Of a DNA stretch of 64,000 bases, positions 58,075-64,000 are shown piece by piece. Position 1 is the stretch's first letter. Each line of letters starts with the position of its first letter. The notes below the pieces were generated by a model. It worked only from the letters and a program-made list of their open reading frames with translations, made no database searches and was not told the origin of the DNA. The stretch spans positions 31,108 through 95,107 of the forward strand of contig CAJJCA010000003.1 in assembly GCA_905182575.1 (NCBI GenBank), given 5' to 3'. Position numbers and translations under genes: made by a program. Source of the stretch: an uncultured Flavobacteriaceae bacterium. GTDB taxonomy: Bacteria; Bacteroidota; Bacteroidia; Flavobacteriales; Flavobacteriaceae.

Positions 58075-58592
58075 AAGAACTGATTACTTCTAAAACCCGC
58101 TTGCGCCTATTGATAAAATTTTTTATCTCCCAGGCCAACCGTGGCTATCTAAATGGTTTGGCTACCGAAATGGGAGAATCTACCAATTCCATCCGAAAAG
58201 AATTGAATCACTTGCAAGGAGCAGGATATTTAGAGAAAGTAAAAGTTGATAATAAAGTAGAATACAAAGCGAACGCAAAACATCCGCTTTACGACGTACT
58301 TAGAAAAGTTGTTTTAAAACATTTGGGCTTAGAAGATGTTGTAGAGAAGGTTTTAGAGCGAATGGGATCTGTAAAGGAGATCATTTTGGTTGGCGATTAT
58401 GCAAAGGGAATTGACTCGGGTAAGATCGAGATATTTTTAATTGGAGAACAATTAAATATGGATTATATCGCTCAATTAGAAGAAAAAATAGAGAAGCTTA
58501 TAAAGAGAAAAATCAGTTTTTATCTTGCCTCTAAGTTTTTAAGTGATCAGCCGAGCATTATTTTGTTTAGTGAAAAAAACCCTGTTAAATAA
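58068..58592 (+). CDS. Winged-helix protein with nucleotidyltransferase-like C-terminus
   Basis: 174 residues. Residues 1-70 form an ArsR-like winged helix ('FFISQANRGYLNGLATEMGE', 'SIRKELNHLQGAGYLEKVKV'). The C-terminal half (VKEIILVGDYAKGIDSGKIE) resembles a minimal nucleotidyltransferase fold without its catalytic acids complete. This protein type recurs inside Bacteroidota O-antigen loci, next to nucleotide-sugar enzymes. Its role, probably local regulation, is inferred. Confidence 0.75.
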   Translation: MLEELITSKTRLRLLIKFFISQANRGYLNGLATEMGESTNSIRKELNHLQGAGYLEKVKVDNKVEYKANAKHPLYDVLRKVVLKHLGLEDVVEKVLERMGSVKEIILVGDYAKGIDSGKIEIFLIGEQLNMDYIAQLEEKIEKLIKRKISFYLASKFLSDQPSIILFSEKNPVK

Positions 58593-58598
58593 ATTAAG

Positions 58599-59029
58599 AT
58601 GAAGAAAGCCATAATTGTTTCGGGGTATTTTAACCCACTTCACAAGGGACATATTGAGTATTTTAAATTGGCCAAGCAAAAGGGAGACTTTTTGATTGTA
58701 ATCGTTAACAACGATCAACAACGTGCTCTTAAGAAATCAAAAGAGTTTATGCTCCAGGATGAGCGGCTTATGATTGTAAGCGAATTAAAGGTTGTCGATC
58801 AGGTTTATATATCTATAGATAAAGACAGGACTGTTCGTGAAACGATTGGTAAAATTCATGCGGACTTATCTGATAAATACGAATTATATTTCGGCAATGG
58901 TGGAGATCAAACAATACTACGATTCCAGAAATTCCTGTCTGTAAAAAACTAGGGGTTGGTTTTATTGATGGATTGGGAGATAAAATTCAATCTTCCTCTT
59001 GGTTATTAAAAAACGATCAGCAAGAGTAA
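58599..59029 (+). CDS. Cytidylyltransferase-like (TagD/RfaE-type) protein, frameshifted
   Basis: '[20 protein letters not shown]' contains the HxGH nucleotide-binding motif (HKGH). '[20 protein letters not shown]', '[20 protein letters not shown]', then after a shift near 58910 '[20 protein letters not shown]' and '[16 protein letters not shown]'. About 143 residues. These enzymes activate glycerol-, ribitol- or heptose-phosphates with CTP or ATP; the substrate here is open. It starts 6 bases after the winged-helix gene and its stop overlaps the next ATG by one base. Confidence 0.82.
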
Positions 59030-60375
59030 TGAAAATAAAAAACATTTGTTGTATTGGTGCAGGATACGTCGGGGGCCCTACGATGGCCGTTATTGCCTTG
59101 AAATGCCCCGAGATAAAAGTTACTGTAGTTGATCTAAACGCAGATCGTATTGCAGCTTGGAACGGCCCTTTAGAAAATCTTCCAGTTTATGAACCGGGTT
59201 TATCAGAGGTGGTTGAAAAGGCTAGGGGGAGAAATCTGTTTTTTTCTACAGAAGTAGATAAGGCAATTGAACAGGCTGAAATGATTTTTATGGCGGTGAA
59301 TACCCCGACCAAAACAGAGGGTGAGGGCGCAGGAATGGCAGCTGATTTAAGTTATGTAGAGGCGTGTGCTAAAAATATTGCTAGGGTAGCTAAGACAGAT
59401 AAAATTGTCATTGAAAAATCAACCTTACCGGTCCGTACCGCAGAAAAAATTAAAGAGATTTTAGATAAACAGGGCAGTGGAGTACATTTTGAAATTCTTT
59501 CTAATCCTGAATTTTTAGCTGAGGGAACTGCCATTCAGGATTTGTTTAAATCAGACCGGGTACTTATTGGTGGAGATCAAACAGAAACCGGTCAAGAAGC
59601 CGTTCAGGCCTTAGTTGATATTTATGCCAACTGGATTCCTAAAGAAAAAATACTGACCACCAATGTTTGGTCTTCAGAGCTATCAAAGTTAGCTTCTAAT
59701 GCGATGCTCGCGCAGCGGATCTCATCCATTAACAGTCTTTCTGCACTTTGTGAAAAAACAGGAGCTAATATTGAAGAGCTTTCTAAAGCCATTGGAATGG
59801 ATCATCGGATTGGGCCAAATTTTTAAAAGCTTCTGTGGGTTTTGGAGGGAGCTGTTTTCAAAAAGACATTTTGAATTTAGTTTACCTATGTAAATATTAT
59901 GGACTAGAAGAAGTCGCAGAATATTGGCATCAAGTAATTAAAATAAATGATTATCAAAAAAATCGTTTTGCTCAAAAAATCATTGATCATTTTGGAGGTG
60001 ATTTAACCGGGAAAAAGATTACTATTTTGGGATGGGCATTTAAGGCCAACACAAATGATTCTAGGGAAAGTCCTGCGATTTATGTTGCTGAAAAGCTATT
60101 TAAAGCTGGAGCGATTCTAGAGATTTACGATCCGATGGTATCCAAAGAATCTATATTTAGAGACTATTGATTTTTATTGGGAGTCATCTAAAAGAGGCGA
60201 TTTAAATTCGCGGATTTCAGTAATTGACTCTGTCAGCAAATTAGACCTTAGTATTGACGCGGTAGCCATTTTAACCCAGTGGGAGGCGTTTAAAAGTTTA
60301 GACTTTTCAAAGACTATAGTTTTTGATGGTAGAGGGGTTCTTTCATCAAGCAGATATTCAATTGGAAAGGGATGA
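59029..60375 (+). CDS. ugd: UDP-glucose 6-dehydrogenase, frameshifted
   Basis: Start ATG 59029 ([20 protein letters not shown]). '[20 protein letters not shown]', '[20 protein letters not shown]' and '[20 protein letters not shown]' follow; after a shift near 59825 '[20 protein letters not shown]' with the catalytic Cys, then '[20 protein letters not shown]'. A last shift near 60165 leads to the tail '[20 protein letters not shown]' and stop at 60375. About 448 residues, close to animal-type UDP-glucose dehydrogenases. Makes UDP-glucuronate for the polysaccharide. Confidence 0.9.
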
Positions 60376-60503
60376 AAAGAGCACTAATTTTACCAAAAAA
60401 GAAATCTCACCTACCAGCAGTAGTAAAAATCATTAATGATTTTTTTAATAGTAAATTCCTTGAAATAGAAGAAGAAAATAAAAAGCTTCAAGATGAGAAT
60501 TAG
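60372..60503 (+). CDS. 43-residue basic/coiled-coil peptide
   Basis: ATG overlaps the Ugd stop (ATGA). '[20 protein letters not shown]', 'FLEIEEENKKLQDEN' at the end. Probably the stub of a disrupted gene or a small coupled peptide. No family recognised. Confidence 0.3.
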   Translation: MKRALILPKKKSHLPAVVKIINDFFNSKFLEIEEENKKLQDEN

Positions 60504-60792
60504 CGTATGATTATTGTGTCTAATATTAAACCTTTTGATAACGCTATACTTTCTATTTATAAGGATAGGACATAATGCGGACTAATAAAACGATTGCTAA
60601 ACAGTTTGGATCTGAGTCAGACCTAGTATTTGCAAAAGCAGATCGTCAAAGTAACGATACTATTCCTTAAAAGCTCGTTTGCGAGCAGATGTATTTAGCA
60701 ATTATTGTCGGGCTTGTATATAAGATACAGTCAATAAGTTGGTTGCTTAAAAAAGACAACAGATAATAACAGATTAAGATGAAATTAAATTT

Positions 60793-60870
60793 ATGAAAAA
60801 GCATTCAGAGTTGTTGGTTTTTGATGGAAGAAATATTACAGAAAAACCGTTTTATTTTATTGGGAAATAA
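60793..60870 (+). pseudogene. C-terminal tail of a second nucleotide-sugar dehydrogenase
   Basis: 'KKHSELLVFDGRNITEKPFY' then 'FIGK' and stop. It matches the last residues of Ugd-type enzymes (compare '[20 protein letters not shown]' of the gene before). Only the tail survives. The 290 bases before it (60504-60792) show no other recognisable gene. Confidence 0.45.
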
Positions 60871-62653
60871 ATGTTTGAAAAATTAAAAAAAATAAATTTA
60901 TTAATTAACAAAAGACATAAGAGAAATCTCATTTTGCTTGCGTTGTTTTTATCTGTAGGATTTTCTTTGGAGATATTTTCATTAGCCTTAATTCTTCCCT
61001 TAGTAACTATGTTTTCAAATGCTGAGTATGTATTGAATAATCTTCAAGTTCTTTTTCATCTTTAAGTAAATCTTTTATTTTTTAAACTTTTTCTCATTGG
61101 GGTTTCATTCCCATTTTATTTTCAAAACTCTTTTTTAAAAAATCTATAAACACCAAACAATTTCAATTATTAGCTAATTTAAATGCTTATTTAAATTCAG
61201 AATTTTTAAAAAATGTAGTTTTAAAGATCTTCATAATTTCCTAGTAGACAACTTCAATCTTGACAAGCAAGAAATGTCTTCATTTTACTACAGTAATGAG
61301 ACATGGGCTACTGACACTCATTATTGAGATTGGCTTGACTTTAGCAGTGGTAATAACCTTGCTTTTTATTGAACCCATCGCAGCCATTTCTGTGGGTGGG
61401 TTTCTCTTTATTTTATCTTTTTTGTTTTTCCAACTTACAAAGCGTAAACTTGATCGATGGGGTAAAGAACGAGAAATTTTAGATGGAAGTTTAACCAAGA
61501 TATTAATTGAAGGTTTAGGAGGAATCAAAGAACTAAAAGTATTAAATAGAGAAAATTTTTTCACAGAATATTTTACACAAAAAACGTATTCAGTTCAAAA
61601 TATTCATGCAAAGCATAATATAGTGTCTTCATTTCCACGATTTTTTTTAGAAGTAATTTCTATTATTGGACTTGTAGGTTTTGTGTTTGTAATTATTTTA
61701 CAAAGCAACAATTATGCTAATTTATTAGCGTCACTTAGTGTTTTTGTGGCTGCTACATTTAGGTTAATTCCCTCAATTAATAAAATTATTGGAAGTCTTC
61801 AAAATATGAGATACCAAAACTCATCTCTAGACTTGTTGGTAAATGAATTTAAAACATTAATAGTTGAAAACAAGGAACTTGATGATAATTCTGCGATTAC
61901 ATTTGATCGGTCGATAAGATTAAATGGCCTGAATTTTAAATATTACAATGGAGGAGTCTTTGTTTTGAAAAATCTTAATCTTACTATTAATAAAGGTGAA
62001 ATGATTGGTATTATTGGAGCGTCAGGAAGCGGAAAAACAACCTTGATAGATATCCTTTTAGGGCTTCACAAACCAGACCAAGGAGAAATATTGATTGATG
62101 ATGTTGAAATAAAAGGAGATAATCTCAAAAACTGGACTAAAAAAATAGGCTATGTTCCTCAGAATATTTTTTTGATTGATGACACCATTACAAATAATAT
62201 TGCTCTCGGGATACCAGCTGAAAAAATTAACAAACAGAATATAGCATCTGCAGTTAAAGCTGCACAACTTGATCATTTAATAAGTAATCTCCCCTCTGGT
62301 CTTGAAACTAAAGTAGGCGAAAAGGGGATTCAAATTTCTGGAGGACAAATTCAAAGAATAGGAATTGCAAGAGCTCTTTATCAATAATCCAGAAATATTA
62401 ATTTTAGATGAGGCTACCAGCAATTTAGATACTCAACACAGAAGTTGGTAAAAACTTTTCTATTGAAAAATTAAAAAACTTAGAAATAAAAACTTGTGTT
62501 ACTCATAGAATATCCACTGCAAAAAATTGCAACAAAATTTTAATCTTAGAAAATGAAGAAATTTTTTATGTGGCTAATACCTATGGCAGGAGCTGGGAAA
62601 AGATTTGCAGATGCGGGCTATATCTTTCCAAAACCCTTAATAGAAATAAATAA
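60871..62653 (+). CDS. ABC-type lipid-linked glycan flippase (PglK/MsbA-like), frameshifted
   Basis: 'MFEKLKKINLLINKRHKRNL' begins the permease; the part from 61060 to 61260 is disordered by indels, then 'LDGSLTKILIEGLGGIKELK' and the nucleotide-binding domain: Walker A 'IGASGSGKTTLIDILLGLHK', 'IGYVPQNIFLIDDTITNNIA', signature 'ISGGQIQRIGIARALY', and after a shift at 62385 Walker B 'ILILDEATSNLD' and 'CVTHRISTAKNCNKILILEN'. The usual last 15-20 residues are not seen; the end merges with the next gene. It probably flips lipid-linked oligosaccharide to the periplasm. Confidence 0.82.
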
Positions 62654-63338
62654 AAACCAATTTTATGGCACATTATGAAACTATTATTCGAGTTATGGAG
62701 TAAATGACTTTATAATTTGTTTAGGGTATAAAGGGTATCTAATCAAAGAGTATTTTGCCAATTATCACTTGCACATGAAAGATTTAACCATTAACCTTAG
62801 AGAAAACCATCAAACTATTCATAATAATTTTAATGAACCTTGGAATGTAACCCTAGTTGATACTGGTTACTCTACAATGACTGGAGGACGCATAAAAAGA
62901 ATTAAAAAATATATTAAAGAAAGAAGATTTTTTTATGACATATGGAGACGGTGTTTCCGATATAGATATTAATGCATTAAGAGATTTTCATTTTAAACAT
63001 CGCAATCTCGCAACTTTAAGCGCAACTATTCCAAAAGAACGTTTCGGAATTCTAGATATAGATTTTGATTCATATCGAGTAAATTCTTTTAAAGAAAAAA
63101 TCACTAAACAGGATTCCTTCATAAATGGTGGCTATTTTGTTTTATCCCCAAAAGTTTTAGATTATATAGATGGAGACGAAACTTCTTTTGAAAAAGAGCC
63201 TCTAGAAAATTTGGCGTCAAATAATCAGTTAAATGCATTTCTTCATCATGGCTTCTGGCAATGTATGGATACCTTAAGGGATAAAGAGATTTTAGAAAAA
63301 TGTATTCAAATAAAGCACCATGGATCAATTGGGATTAG
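62553..63338 (+). CDS. rfbF: Glucose-1-phosphate cytidylyltransferase with hybrid N-terminus, frameshifted
   Basis: From 'PILWHIMK' on the protein is RfbF: 'YSSYGVNDFIICLGYKGYLI', 'KEYFANYHLHMKDLTINLRE', 'EPWNVTLVDTGYSTMTGGRI', 'FFMTYGDGVSDIDINALRDF', 'INGGYFVLSPKVLDYIDGDE', 'FWQCMDTLRDKEILEK' and 'SNKAPWINWD' at 63338. The first 35 residues ('WLIPMAGAGKRFADAGYIFP', 'KPLIEINKN') are instead the start of another sugar nucleotidyltransferase group. Shifts near 62660, 62930 and 63300. It makes CDP-glucose for 3,6-dideoxy sugars. Confidence 0.85.
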
Positions 63339-64000
63339 AAAATTTTTATAAATCTAAAAGGATTTTAATAACGGGGAATACCGGATTCAAAGGAGCATGG
63401 TTATCACTTTGGCTTAATGACTTAGGAGCTATAATAAAAGGGTATTCATTAGCGCCCCCAACACAACCTAACTTATTTTCAATCACAAATCAGAACACCG
63501 CCTACGAAACTATCCTTGGAGACATTCGTGATTATCAAAAACTTTATGAAACGATCGAAAATTTTCAACCTGAAATTATATTCCACCTGGCTGCACAATC
63601 ACTAGTAAAATATTCCTATGAAAACCCATTGGAAACTTTTGAAACTAATATAATGGGAACTGCAAATTTATTGGAAGCTGCAAAATGCTCTAATGCTTTG
63701 AGGGTAATTATAAATGTGACTTCAGATAAATGCTATGAAAATAATGAGACAGGTAAAGTTTTAAAGAAGAAGATAGATTAGGCGGATTAGATCCGTATAG
63801 TTCAAGTAAAGCATGTGCTGAACTTGTTTCAAACTCCTACTCACATTCTTATTTCCAGAATGGAAAAGTCAATTTAGCGACTGTTAGAGCAGGTAACGTA
63901 ATCGGTGGTGGTGATTGGGCACAGGATAGATTGATTCCAGATATTTATAGATCTATTTCAAACAAAAAAAAAATTGACTTTAAGAAACCCAAATGCAACA
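63320..64000 (+). CDS. rfbG: CDP-glucose 4,6-dehydratase, 3' end outside window, frameshifted
   Basis: 'LENFYKSKRILITGNTGFKG', 'AWLSLWLNDLGAIIKGYSLA', 'GDIRDYQKLYETIENFQPEI', 'IFHLAAQSLVKYSYENPLET' and 'NVTSDKCYEN' are the RfbG pattern. After a shift near 63770 'LDPYSSSKACAELVSNSYSH' (YxxxK) and 'VRAGNVIGGGDWAQDRLIPD' follow to the window edge. It overlaps rfbF by 19 bases. It converts CDP-glucose to CDP-4-keto-6-deoxyglucose, the branch point to abequose-, paratose-, tyvelose- or ascarylose-type sugars. Confidence 0.9.

Noticed and set aside
1..64000. tRNA, rRNA, complete insertion sequence, CRISPR array or plasmid origin
   Set aside because: I looked for cloverleaf-like segments, transposase motifs with terminal repeats and regular direct repeats on both strands and found none I could support by eye.

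Overview
The window looks like a chromosomal stretch from a marine member of the Flavobacteriaceae (Bacteroidota). The DNA is AT-rich, and Bacteroidota-type promoter elements (TAnnTTTG with an upstream TTTG) occur at about 1.87 and 48.88 kb. The gene content is typical of the family: DUF6952 beside thioredoxin and AhpC-type peroxiredoxin, BspA-like and InlB-repeat lipoproteins, an UpxY-type antiterminator, secreted polysaccharide-degrading enzymes, and an OmpA with thrombospondin type 3 repeats. More than thirty otherwise convincing genes are broken by single-base indels, often in short homopolymers, with the protein continuing in another frame. Several more carry in-frame stops. I read most of these as base-level errors in the sequence and describe each such gene as one unit; a minority look truly decayed.

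Layout. 0-5 kb: end of a glycosyltransferase/methyltransferase pair, a VF530 protein, an esterase and an MsbA-like ABC exporter. 5-11 kb: an accessory zone of very small proteins (zinc ribbons, a basic peptide, a BspA fragment), a redox module (HxlR regulator, 4Fe-4S mono-cluster protein, YceI, CDGSH miniprotein), a metallophosphoesterase, an InlB lipoprotein, and three decayed 3' ends of tyrosine recombinase genes. The zone ends by cutting off DUF6952, which precedes thioredoxin and peroxiredoxin. 12.5-21.6 kb: a DoxX protein, then a planctomycete-type cytochrome cluster (DUF1549/DUF1553, DUF1501, DUF2231-cytochrome) facing a CBM9-like lipoprotein and a secreted beta-propeller protein. 22-24.4 kb: a TIP30-like oxidoreductase and a second InlB lipoprotein.

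24.4-28.6 kb: a four-gene operon that fits non-phosphorylating L-fucose (or related deoxysugar) breakdown: UxaA-family dehydratase, SDR dehydrogenase, fumarylacetoacetate-hydrolase-type enzyme and lactonase. 28.7-37 kb: a CarboxypepD_reg protein, a GH106 alpha-L-rhamnosidase, an OmpA/DoxX chimera, a DUF1456 protein overlapping a 43-residue C2H2 zinc-finger peptide, DUF1080 and DUF3500. 37.1-46.7 kb: VanZ, a DgcA/DgcN-like pair for D-glutamate use, YkuK, small membrane proteins, a sodium:solute symporter, a Tat-exported propeller protein and pirin. 46.8-52.7 kb: a TonB receptor, PBP4 and a large Ala/Thr-rich repetitive lipoprotein.

52.7-64 kb: a surface-polysaccharide locus. It holds a polyprenyl-phosphate sugar-1-phosphate transferase, an O-antigen ligase with TPRs, UDP-GlcNAc dehydrogenase, UpxY antiterminator behind a long hairpin, a winged-helix protein, a cytidylyltransferase-like enzyme, UDP-glucose dehydrogenase, a PglK-like flippase and the CDP-glucose branch (rfbF, rfbG), which runs off the right edge. 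Two recombination scars (a second UDP-glucose dehydrogenase tail and a hybrid RfbF N-terminus) suggest this locus has been reshuffled. I saw no tRNA, rRNA, CRISPR array or complete insertion sequence.
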